The notes under the pieces: generated by a model
Seen by the model: only the letters and a program-made list of their open reading frames with translations
Told to the model about the DNA's origin: nothing
The model's database searches: none
Translations under genes and position numbers: made by a program
Shown: positions 1 to 6,061 of the stretch, piece by piece
How positions within the stretch are numbered: the first letter of the stretch is position 1
Layout of the letters: the number at the start of each line of letters is the position of its first letter
Source of the DNA: Desulfobacteraceae bacterium
Lineage (GTDB): Bacteria > Desulfobacterota > Desulfobacteria > Desulfobacterales > Desulfobacteraceae
Assembly (NCBI GenBank): GCA_024225895.1
Contig: JAAEMC010001027.1
Coordinates: forward strand, 1 to 6,061
Direction: 5' to 3'
Length of the DNA stretch: 6,061 nucleotides

Positions 1-405
1 TGCTGCTGAAACCGGCTCTGGATATTTGGACTTGTAATAGGCCAGGGCATTGTCCACGGCAGCCAGAAGCCTTTGTTCCTCCACAGGTTTAACAACATAA
101 TCAAGTGCCCCGGTTTTCATGCACCGGACCGCTGTATCCACATCAATGGTGCCGGTAAGAATAATCACCGGGATATCCGGGTAGTCAGCGGCCATGAATT
201 TTAATATCTTTTCCCCGTTGATATGGGGCATGTTCAAATCCAGGATCACCAGGCAGGGCGGGTGCTTTTCAAGCTTGGCCATCACATCGCGGCTGTCATC
301 AAGTGTGATGATGTTCTTTTTGCCTGCCATGCGCAGACAGGTCTCCACAGCCATTAAGATTTCAGGCTCATCATCAATGATAAATATATTTTTTTCAGGT
401 TCCAT
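1..405 (-). CDS. Response regulator, receiver domain (partial; C-terminal part beyond the left edge)
   Basis: The visible 135 residues begin at an ATG (complement of 403-405) and stay open to the window edge. They form one CheY-like receiver domain, about residues 5-120. The acidic pair is D11-D12 in FIIDDEP, the phosphoacceptor is D56 in VILDLNMPHING, the switch threonine is T84 in IILTGT, and the conserved lysine is K106 in YVVKPVE. All key phosphotransfer residues are therefore present. A short linker (YYKSKYPEPVSAA) follows helix 5 and runs off the edge. The style of the domain, and its place directly after a Cache histidine kinase, resemble NtrC-type regulators with a sigma54 AAA+ and Fis-type output. 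That output is not visible, so a receiver-only or other output remains possible. The gene starts 8 bp after the kinase stop, with TAAGGA as a well-placed ribosome binding site. The kinase at 414-1913 is the likely phosphodonor. Confidence is high for the domain and low for the output type. Confidence 0.93.
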   Translation of the reverse strand, partial: MEPEKNIFIIDDEPEILMAVETCLRMAGKKNIITLDDSRDVMAKLEKHPPCLVILDLNMPHINGEKILKFMAADYPDIPVIILTGTIDVDTAVRCMKTGALDYVVKPVEEQRLLAAVDNALAYYKSKYPEPVSAA

Positions 406-410
406 GCTGA

Positions 411-416
411 TCCTTA
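411..416 (-). promoter_or_regulatory. Ribosome binding site of the response regulator, overlapping the kinase stop codon
   Basis: Read on the minus strand, the sequence is TAAGGATCAGCATG. The TAA is the stop codon of the histidine kinase and also the first part of the Shine-Dalgarno sequence TAAGGA, 5 nt before the ATG of the response regulator. This supports the chosen start and suggests that ribosomes finishing the kinase re-initiate on the regulator. Confidence 0.75.
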
Positions 417-1913
417 TTCTGATTCTTCATATGGTAAGAGTATCTTTGCCGTCAATCCCTTTTTAGCGGTTGAGGAAAATTCAAGAAAACCTTTATGGTC
501 ACTGATAATTTTCGCTGAAATGGAGAGCCCTAAGCCTGTGCCGCCGTCATCCCGGCGGGTGGTAAAAAAAGGTTCTTTCATCTTTTTAAGATCTTCGGAT
601 GTCATGCCCCGGCCGGTATCTGTTACTTCAATGACCACAAACCCGGCTGTTTCATCATTGACGGTAATAACTGAAATGGATTGATCCGGGTTTTCCAGGG
701 CCTGGCCTGCATTTACCAGCAAATTAATCACCACCTGCTGCAATTTTTGAAAATTGCCCTGGATCTTTGGCAATGCATCTGCATATTCCACAAAAAGGTG
801 GCTGGTCGATTTTTTTAAAAGGGAGCGCATCAGGTCAACGGATTTGTTCACCAATTGGTTGACATCAATCCGATCACCCATATCTGTGCCTGAAGGCTTT
901 GAAAAATCCTTCAGGTCGGAGATAATCCGCTTGATCCTGGCAGAGCTGTCTTCAATGGCGGTGAGCATTGATTCAATCCTGTTGGACAGTTCGGCATAGG
1001 GCATGGCACACACCTCTTTTTCAGGATGGTCTTTAAAATGATCATCCAGGACCGGGGTAAAGGCATGCCATGCTTTTTTTAAATTCGGGGCATTGAGCAT
1101 GAGGGATGTGGCCGGGTTATTGATTTCATGGGCCACACCGGCAACCAGGATGCCCAGAGAGCTCATCTTGTCTGCCTGGAGCAATTGCTTTTCACGCAGC
1201 CGGGACTGTTCCATGGCCCTTATCTGGGCTTTTTTTGTCTGGGTGGATTGCCAGATGATATATCCTGACAGGGTCAGGAAAATAGCCATGATCAAAAGAC
1301 AGGTATAAGTTAACTGGAGGGTAATGGTCCTGATCTGGGCCCGGACATCTTCCACATAGATGCCGGTCCCCACGATCCAGCTCCAGGGTTTAAAGCCTTT
1401 GACATAGGAAATTTTGGGAACAATCCGTTTTGAGTCATCTTTCCATTGCCATAAATAATCCACAAACCCGGCATCCTGGTGTTGAACGATCCGGACCATT
1501 TCAGCAAAAAGGCGTTTGCCTTTGGGATCTTCAAGTGTGGAGATGTCTTTGCCTTCCAGATCCGGCTGGTAAGGGTGCATGACCATGTTGGGCACCATGT
1601 CATTGATCCAGAAATAATCCTTTTGTTTTGGCCCGTACCGAAGATGCTTCACATGCTCAATGGCAAGTTTTCGGGCGTCTGTGTCGCTGATTTCTTTGTT
1701 TTGTGACTTTGAGTGGTAAAGGTTTAATATACTCCAGGCACTTTCGGTTAATGCCATGATACTTTCTCTCTTGTCGTCCAACATGTTTTTTTCCACCAGG
1801 GGAATAATCAGCAAAAAGATGGTTAAGACAAAGAGCAAAATAGTCAGTGCCACCGGTATGATGATTCTGACGGGAAGAGTTTTCAAGGACAATGATTTTT
1901 CTTTACTATTCAT
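414..1913 (-). CDS. Cache-domain sensor histidine kinase
   Basis: This 499-residue inner-membrane kinase probably senses a small extracytoplasmic ligand and phosphorylates the regulator encoded next. A short cytoplasmic tail is followed by a first membrane segment (about 15-38) and a Cache domain of the single-Cache type (about 42-190). The Cache family signatures seen are DYFWINDMVPNMVMHP, LEGKD and GTGIYVEDV. A second membrane segment lies at about 201-221, followed by a charged helical linker. The dimerisation domain carries the H-box GVAHEINNP with phospho-histidine H262. The ATPase domain (about 385-494) has an N-box with N401, DTGRGM at 432-437, PFFTTR at 448-453 and GGTGLGLS at 457-464. 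All catalytic boxes look intact. About 50 residues separate the H-box helix from the second dimerisation helix (about 310-340), longer than in standard HisKA domains. The ATG at 1913 has a weak AGG site 6 nt upstream, and the membrane segment begins soon after it, which fits this start. No HAMP or PAS domain is evident. The ligand cannot be read from sequence. Confidence 0.95.
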   Translation of the reverse strand: MNSKEKSLSLKTLPVRIIIPVALTILLFVLTIFLLIIPLVEKNMLDDKRESIMALTESAWSILNLYHSKSQNKEISDTDARKLAIEHVKHLRYGPKQKDYFWINDMVPNMVMHPYQPDLEGKDISTLEDPKGKRLFAEMVRIVQHQDAGFVDYLWQWKDDSKRIVPKISYVKGFKPWSWIVGTGIYVEDVRAQIRTITLQLTYTCLLIMAIFLTLSGYIIWQSTQTKKAQIRAMEQSRLREKQLLQADKMSSLGILVAGVAHEINNPATSLMLNAPNLKKAWHAFTPVLDDHFKDHPEKEVCAMPYAELSNRIESMLTAIEDSSARIKRIISDLKDFSKPSGTDMGDRIDVNQLVNKSVDLMRSLLKKSTSHLFVEYADALPKIQGNFQKLQQVVINLLVNAGQALENPDQSISVITVNDETAGFVVIEVTDTGRGMTSEDLKKMKEPFFTTRRDDGGTGLGLSISAKIISDHKGFLEFSSTAKKGLTAKILLPYEESE

Positions 1914-1956
1914 GGATGACCTATTACCACTTACGCATGAATGAAATATTATCGTT

Positions 1957-1986
1957 CTAATAGTCTAAAGTTTGCTGTACTGTCAA
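1957..1986 (-). promoter_or_regulatory. Candidate sigma70-type promoter for the kinase-regulator operon
   Basis: On the minus strand a perfect -35 hexamer TTGACA (complement of 1981-1986) is followed after 18 nt by TATTAG (complement of 1957-1962), which matches the -10 consensus at four of six positions. Transcription would start near 1950, leaving a leader of about 37 nt before the kinase ATG. A better-looking GATAAT lies further downstream but has no -35 partner at normal spacing. This is a motif match only. Confidence 0.4.
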
Positions 1987-2015
1987 GCAAGGGCAGCTCT
2001 TTTAAAGAAAAGAAA

Positions 2016-2045
2016 TTGACAAGGAACAAACACTTATGTCATATT
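2016..2045 (+). promoter_or_regulatory. Candidate sigma70-type promoter for rapA
   Basis: A perfect -35 hexamer TTGACA (2016-2021) is followed after 18 nt by CATATT (2040-2045), four of six matches to the -10 consensus. TG stands at 2037-2038 as in an extended -10 element. Transcription would start near 2052, about 30 nt before the GTG start. It diverges from the kinase promoter candidate, with about 30 bp between the two -35 elements. This is a motif match only. Confidence 0.45.
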
Positions 2046-2050
2046 CAGCG

Positions 2051-2066
2051 ACTTTAATTCTAAAGT
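2051..2066. repeat. Short perfect inverted repeat in the rapA leader
   Basis: ACTTTA (2051-2056) and TAAAGT (2061-2066) are perfect inverted copies separated by ATTC. The 3' arm with its flank, TCTAAAGT (2059-2066), recurs as a direct copy at 1964-1971, beside the kinase -10 candidate. The repeat could be an operator half-site pair, or a small hairpin at the 5' end of the rapA transcript. It is short and AT-rich, so chance is a real alternative. Confidence 0.3.
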
Positions 2067-2080
2067 GAGTAAAAACATCT

Positions 2081-4783
2081 GTGAACACACCAATTAAAAT
2101 AGGTCAACGTTGGATCAGTGAGGCAGAACCGGAACTGGGCTTAGGAATTCTTGTGGATATTTCCAAACGAACCCTTTGTATTGATTTTGTGTCAAGCCAA
2201 TGCCAGAGAACCTATTCCATGGGTGCTGCCCCGATAAAAAGAATGGTATTCAAACCCGGGGATGTCATTGAATCCAAAGACAAGACGACCATTGAAGTCA
2301 AGTCGGTCCGCGATAAAGAAGGACTGCTCTATTATGAAAACAGGGGCAATTCCATTTGTGAAAGTGATTTGTCCGGCAATTTCAATTTCACCATGCCCCA
2401 GGACCGTCTTTTTGCAGGTATTACTGAAAAAAGCATTCTGTTTGATTTAAGATACCAGGCATTAAAATTCAAATCCGACTATGAGGCATCCGATGCCCGG
2501 GGATTTATGGGCGGCCAGATCGAACTTTTACCCCATCAGTTGTATATTGCCCGGCAAGTTACATCACGGTATATCCCCCGTGTCCTGTTATCCGATGAAA
2601 CAGGCCTGGGCAAAACCATTGAAGCCTGTTTGATTCTGCATAAACTTCTGGTGACCCAGCGCATCGGCCGGGTCCTGGTATTGGTGCCGGATTCCCTTGT
2701 TCACCAGTGGTTTGTGGAGCTGTATAAAAAATTCAACCTGTCATTCAGAATCTTTGACCACGCACATTGCCTTGAGAGTGAGCTTGCCGACAGTCCCAAC
2801 CCTTTTCTGGATGACCAACTGGGAATTTGCAGTATTGATTTTTTAATATCCGATCCTAAAAGGCAAAACCAGGTATTGACTGCCGGCTGGGATATGGTGG
2901 TCATCGACGAAGCCCATCATATCACTGAAAAAAAAGATACTTACACATTTATCCAACATCTGGAAAAAGCGACTACGGGTCTGATGCTTTTAACCGCCAC
3001 CCCGGAGCAGCTTGGTGTTCAAAGCCATTTCTCCCAACTAAAACTGCTGGACCCGGAACGGTATTTTAATTTTGAAAAATACCGGACAGAATTGAAATCT
3101 TACCAGGAAACTGCCCAAAAGGTTGAGAAACTGCTCAAGGACAAACAGCCGATTGATCATTTTCTGGACAGCTATGGGCCTGGACGTGTGATCTTTCGAA
3201 ACCGGCGGTCGGTCATCAAAGGGTTTCCAAAAAAACAGGGCATCCTTAAAGGATTTGATGCTGATGCAGGGCAAATAGCATTGACCAATGAAGAATTCAA
3301 CAAACAGGCTGCAAAAGAGACACGAAAAGAGTATTTAAACGATCCCAGAATCCATTATTTAATCTCTTTGCTTCAGTCGGGAGATCATCCAAAAATACTG
3401 CTCATCTGCAACTCAAAAACCAAGGTGAATGCCATTGACCAGGCAGTTAAAAGGCACATCAAAATCGATATTGCCCGGTTTGATGAAACCATGTCCATTT
3501 TGCGAAGGGATAAAAATGCTGTCTGGTTTGCAAAAGAAAACGGCGCAAGACTGCTGATCAGTTCGGAAATCGGCAGTGAAGGCAGGAATTTTCAATTTGT
3601 CCACACCCTGTTTCTTTTTGACCTGCCCATGAACCCGGAGCTTTTGGAACAGCGTATTGGAAGAGTGGACCGGATCGGACAGAAAAATGATATCCGGATA
3701 TATGTTCCCTACATAAGGGAAACCGGCCATGAAATATTGGCAAAATGGTATATGCTCGGACTGAATATATTTGAAAAAAATATTCCGGGTGTGCATTATA
3801 TTTTCAAAAAATTTGAACCAATACTTTTACAGCAAATCAAAGACTCGGTTGCCAACCAAAAAATAGATCAACAAAATTTATCCGGCCTCATCACCCAGAC
3901 CCGGGAATTCTGCCATGAAATCAAAACCACCCTTGAAAAGGGGAAAAACATTCTCCTGGAACTGAATTCCTTTAAACCCGGGACGGCAAACACCCTGGCA
4001 AATGAGATAAGGCAGACTGATGCAAGCCTTCATCTGGAGCAGCTTGTCATCTCTTTATTAACCCATTTTGGACTGGGCACGGATGAGATGGGAAAGCGCA
4101 CCTTTTGTATTGATTCAGAAGACATAGCCGATGAAAGTTTTCCTTTGCCTTCCCAAAAAGACCGGCGCTTTACCTTTGACCGCGACCTGTCCATCGTCCG
4201 GGAAGACTTGGACTTTTTCAACTGGGATCACCCTTACGTTAACCGGCTGCTGGAATATTTTATCACCAAAGGAACCGGATCTGCATGCCTGGCTGCCATA
4301 AAATCCCCTGAAAGTCCGGCCATTTTACTGGAAACCGTTTTTATTTTAGATTGTATTGCCCCCAGACATCTGAACCTTGAAAGATACCTGCCGCAAGAAC
4401 CCATCCGGCTGGTTGTGGACCATCATGGGCATGATGTGACCTCAAATTATCCATTCAATAAATTTCAAGGAAATCTTTTTGAGGATGAGAAAAACTGGTT
4501 TAAAACGCATGAGGCCATTACCCGCGATCTTCTGCCTGTTCAGATAAAACAAAGCCTTACATTGGCCCGGACCACGGCTGGCACACTGATTAAAAATGGG
4601 AAAGCCCGCATTAAAAGAATTGCCGGAAGCGAATTGGACCGGTTAAAGACCCTGCAAAAGATCAACCCTGATATAAAAGACCGGGAGATAAAAATCGCCC
4701 GGGACAATATGAATTCACTTCAGAATCACATTGCCTCTGCCCGGTTGCGGCTGGATGCGCTGCGATTAATCAGGACCCTTTAA
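2081..4783 (+). CDS. rapA: RapA/HepA-type RNA polymerase-associated SWI2/SNF2 ATPase
   Basis: RapA binds core RNA polymerase and uses ATP hydrolysis to free stalled or post-termination polymerase for reuse. This 900-residue protein matches the enterobacterial RapA pattern along its length. The N-terminal Tudor-like region starts with IGQRWISEAEPELGLG and includes FKPGD and PQDRLFAG (about 1-115). The first RecA-like lobe has PHQ at 151-153, Walker A in DETGLGKT (172-179), the DEAH box (276-279) and LLTATPEQLG (303-312). The second lobe has SEIGSEGRNFQF (495-506) and the arginine-finger motif QRIGRVDRIGQ (524-534). The C-terminal part keeps VREDLDFFNWDHP and ends in RLRLDALRLI, the RapA-specific tail. 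Escherichia coli RapA has about 968 residues. The missing length lies mainly between TATPEQLG and RVIFRNRR, and again just before DPRIHYL (about 420). The start is a GTG: an in-frame stop at 2066-2068 excludes anything earlier, and GQRWIS sits almost exactly where it does in the known protein. The Shine-Dalgarno is weak (GTGAG, 11 nt upstream). The gene stands alone, divergent from the kinase and convergent with the HDOD gene. Confidence 0.96.
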   Translation: MNTPIKIGQRWISEAEPELGLGILVDISKRTLCIDFVSSQCQRTYSMGAAPIKRMVFKPGDVIESKDKTTIEVKSVRDKEGLLYYENRGNSICESDLSGNFNFTMPQDRLFAGITEKSILFDLRYQALKFKSDYEASDARGFMGGQIELLPHQLYIARQVTSRYIPRVLLSDETGLGKTIEACLILHKLLVTQRIGRVLVLVPDSLVHQWFVELYKKFNLSFRIFDHAHCLESELADSPNPFLDDQLGICSIDFLISDPKRQNQVLTAGWDMVVIDEAHHITEKKDTYTFIQHLEKATTGLMLLTATPEQLGVQSHFSQLKLLDPERYFNFEKYRTELKSYQETAQKVEKLLKDKQPIDHFLDSYGPGRVIFRNRRSVIKGFPKKQGILKGFDADAGQIALTNEEFNKQAAKETRKEYLNDPRIHYLISLLQSGDHPKILLICNSKTKVNAIDQAVKRHIKIDIARFDETMSILRRDKNAVWFAKENGARLLISSEIGSEGRNFQFVHTLFLFDLPMNPELLEQRIGRVDRIGQKNDIRIYVPYIRETGHEILAKWYMLGLNIFEKNIPGVHYIFKKFEPILLQQIKDSVANQKIDQQNLSGLITQTREFCHEIKTTLEKGKNILLELNSFKPGTANTLANEIRQTDASLHLEQLVISLLTHFGLGTDEMGKRTFCIDSEDIADESFPLPSQKDRRFTFDRDLSIVREDLDFFNWDHPYVNRLLEYFITKGTGSACLAAIKSPESPAILLETVFILDCIAPRHLNLERYLPQEPIRLVVDHHGHDVTSNYPFNKFQGNLFEDEKNWFKTHEAITRDLLPVQIKQSLTLARTTAGTLIKNGKARIKRIAGSELDRLKTLQKINPDIKDREIKIARDNMNSLQNHIASARLRLDALRLIRTL

Positions 4784-4833
4784 AAAACCGGCACTTAACT
4801 TTTTAGAGATTGTTTTAACAAAAAATTTATCCC

Positions 4834-4849
4834 AAGAGCTAGAACTCTT
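4834..4849 (-). terminator. Weak hairpin at the end of the HDOD gene, possible terminator
   Basis: On the minus strand AAGAG (complement of 4845-4849) pairs with CTCTT (complement of 4834-4838) around a 6-nt loop that contains the TAG stop codon. A run of six T (complement of 4820-4825) follows after 8 nt. The stem has only 5 bp and the T run is not adjacent, so this is a poor intrinsic terminator. It is the best structure I see in the 55-bp convergent gap 4784-4838. No convincing terminator for rapA is visible there on the plus strand. Confidence 0.2.
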
Positions 4850-6061
4850 CGGCAGCTTCATCCACCACAATTTTCACCCGCTCTGCAATTTCCTTGATTT
4901 TTGCGGGATCCATTTTCAGCAGGGAAAAGGATTTCATCTTTTTTACAGCATCAAAATCATCTTCTTTTATCTGAATATCGCCGGCAGGGAAAAAATCATA
5001 ACCCAACACATCGGATATTGCGTTGGCCAGGTTTATAATTAAAAGTTCTTCATCAGTTTGCTTGGGAAAATGCGACCAATGATGCAACTCTGCTATTTGA
5101 ATAAAATCCTTTGAAAATCCCCATTTTTTTAATACAGCGCCTCCAAAGGTGGTATGAATATCCTTGATTCCGGATATATTTTCCTCGTCATGAAAGTCCA
5201 GTTCCGGAAACATTTCCACAATGGTTTTTATCAGGAACAGTTTTCCGATATCATGGACGACGCCCATAAGAAAAACGGTGTCTGCATTATCCATTTCCAG
5301 TTCTTCGGCAATGAATTTACCGGCACAGGCACAGGCAAAGGAATGTGCCCAGAACTTTTTCAAATGGTGCTGCAGCGTTTTATTGCCGGATGTAAAAAGC
5401 TGCTTTTTTACCATGGCCGATACCGCACACTGGGTTGCTTTCATGCCTATTTTCGCCAATGCGGTATCCAAATCTTCGGCCTTGTCATAATCCTTATACA
5501 GCGGGGTATTGGCAATAAATACCAATTTGGAACTGATGACCACATCTTTTTCAATAATTTTCACCAAATCTTCTATCGAGGGATTTTTGCTGTTGAGCAG
5601 ATCCTCTATTTCCTGGATAATATCCGACTGGACCGGCAGTTGGACTCTCCCGGTATTAAACAAATCAATGATCTCCTTAACTACACTGGACTGGGAACCT
5701 GTATCTTCTTTGGAATATTCAGGCACATTGATGCCAAGTTTTTCGATACTCATAAATAGCTGGGCTTTATTGAAGGGTTTTGAAATATATCCGTTACACC
5801 CAAGTTTTATACATCTTTTGATGGTCACAGTATTCATTTTGGAGGTCACCATGATGATCTTAACTTTTTGGGATTTTACAATTTCCCATTCCTTTTCCCT
5901 TTCGCGAATTTCTCTTAGCAGCAACTCGCCGCTCACCTCGGGCATGGAAACATCCAGCGTCATCAAATCAAAGGGTTTTTTGTTTTTGTGGGCTTTTTCA
6001 AATGCAACCAGGGCGGCTTTACTATTATCCACAGAACCGCATTTGCCGAGATTGCTTAAAA
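4839..6061 (-). CDS. Receiver-HDOD domain signalling protein (partial; N-terminus beyond the right edge)
   Basis: The visible 406 residues begin with LSNLGKCGSVDNSKAAL, typical of strand 2 and helix 2 of a CheY-like receiver. The domain therefore starts outside the window, and the internal GTG at 6030-6032 is not the real start. Numbered from the first complete codon, the phosphoacceptor is D36 in LDVSMPEVSG, the switch threonine is T72 in IIMVTS, and the lysine is K94 in YISKPFN. The acidic pocket residues lie beyond the edge. After a linker comes an HDOD domain (about 138-355), beginning RVQLPVQSDIIQEIEDLL. It includes FWAHSFACA (H239), VVHDIGKL (H269, D270), DIHTTFGGAVLKKWGF (H302), ELHHW (H326, H327) and NAISD (D350). 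HDOD domains are HD-related regulatory or output modules in bacterial signalling, often without a demonstrated reaction. No transmembrane segment is seen, so the protein is probably cytoplasmic. Its kinase partner is not identifiable here. It converges on rapA with a 55-bp gap. The specific cellular role cannot be inferred. Confidence 0.92.
   Translation of the reverse strand, partial: LSNLGKCGSVDNSKAALVAFEKAHKNKKPFDLMTLDVSMPEVSGELLLREIREREKEWEIVKSQKVKIIMVTSKMNTVTIKRCIKLGCNGYISKPFNKAQLFMSIEKLGINVPEYSKEDTGSQSSVVKEIIDLFNTGRVQLPVQSDIIQEIEDLLNSKNPSIEDLVKIIEKDVVISSKLVFIANTPLYKDYDKAEDLDTALAKIGMKATQCAVSAMVKKQLFTSGNKTLQHHLKKFWAHSFACACAGKFIAEELEMDNADTVFLMGVVHDIGKLFLIKTIVEMFPELDFHDEENISGIKDIHTTFGGAVLKKWGFSKDFIQIAELHHWSHFPKQTDEELLIINLANAISDVLGYDFFPAGDIQIKEDDFDAVKKMKSFSLLKMDPAKIKEIAERVKIVVDEAAEEF

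Noticed and set aside
194..466. A 90-codon plus-strand open frame across the kinase-regulator junction
   Set aside because: It runs antisense to the receiver active-site region and the kinase end. Its hydrophobic look comes from reading the complement of receiver and junction codons.
1998..2008. TCTTTTAAAGA near-palindrome in the divergent intergenic region
   Set aside because: It is an 11-bp AT-rich palindrome of a kind expected by chance, with no matching copy at a meaningful place.
3413..3796. A 127-codon minus-strand open frame within rapA
   Set aside because: It covers the conserved second ATPase lobe of rapA, and its translation looks like reversed coding sequence without a motif.
4810..4821. 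TTGTTTTAACAA as a possible rapA terminator hairpin
   Set aside because: The stem would be about 4 bp, mostly A-U, with no GC-rich part and no T run after it on the plus strand. It is too weak to call.
5154..5759. A 201-codon plus-strand open frame opposite the receiver-HDOD gene
   Set aside because: It lies wholly antisense to a protein with clear domain motifs, its translation shows no recognisable domain, and I see no convincing ribosome binding site. It is best explained as a shadow of the codon bias on the other strand.

Overview
The window holds four protein-coding genes, two of them cut by the window edges, and looks like ordinary chromosome. I see no mobile element, tRNA, rRNA or CRISPR array. 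The coding style is moderately AT-rich. The Cache-type sensor kinase, the response regulator behind it and the REC-HDOD protein together suggest a Desulfobacterota (Desulfobacteraceae-like) bacterium. That assignment is inferred from gene content and protein style, with no marker gene to confirm it.

Left part, minus strand (1-1913): a two-component operon. A membrane histidine kinase with an extracytoplasmic Cache domain (414-1913) is followed, 8 bp after its stop codon, by a response regulator (405 to beyond position 1). The regulator's ribosome binding site overlaps the kinase stop codon, so the two are probably translated together. Only the receiver domain and a short linker of the regulator are visible; its output domain lies outside the window.

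Middle (1914-4783): a 167-bp divergent intergenic region contains one sigma70-like promoter candidate in each direction and a small inverted repeat. It leads into a full-length plus-strand gene for a RapA/HepA-type SWI2/SNF2 ATPase (2081-4783), the RNA polymerase recycling factor. The protein matches the enterobacterial RapA pattern from its first residues to its last, but is about 70 residues shorter. Two internal deletions around the centre of the protein account for this.

Right part, minus strand (4839 to beyond 6061): a receiver-HDOD protein converging on rapA with a 55-bp gap. Its reading frame stays open to the window edge, and the upstream codons continue the receiver domain, so the true start is outside.

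The two signalling modules flank rapA in opposite orientation to it, so rapA appears to be transcribed alone. Nothing in the sequence ties it functionally to either module. I found no clear novel system. The points most worth a second look are the compact RapA outside its classical gammaproteobacterial setting, the HDOD domain that keeps a full set of candidate metal ligands, and the long insertion inside the kinase's dimerisation domain.
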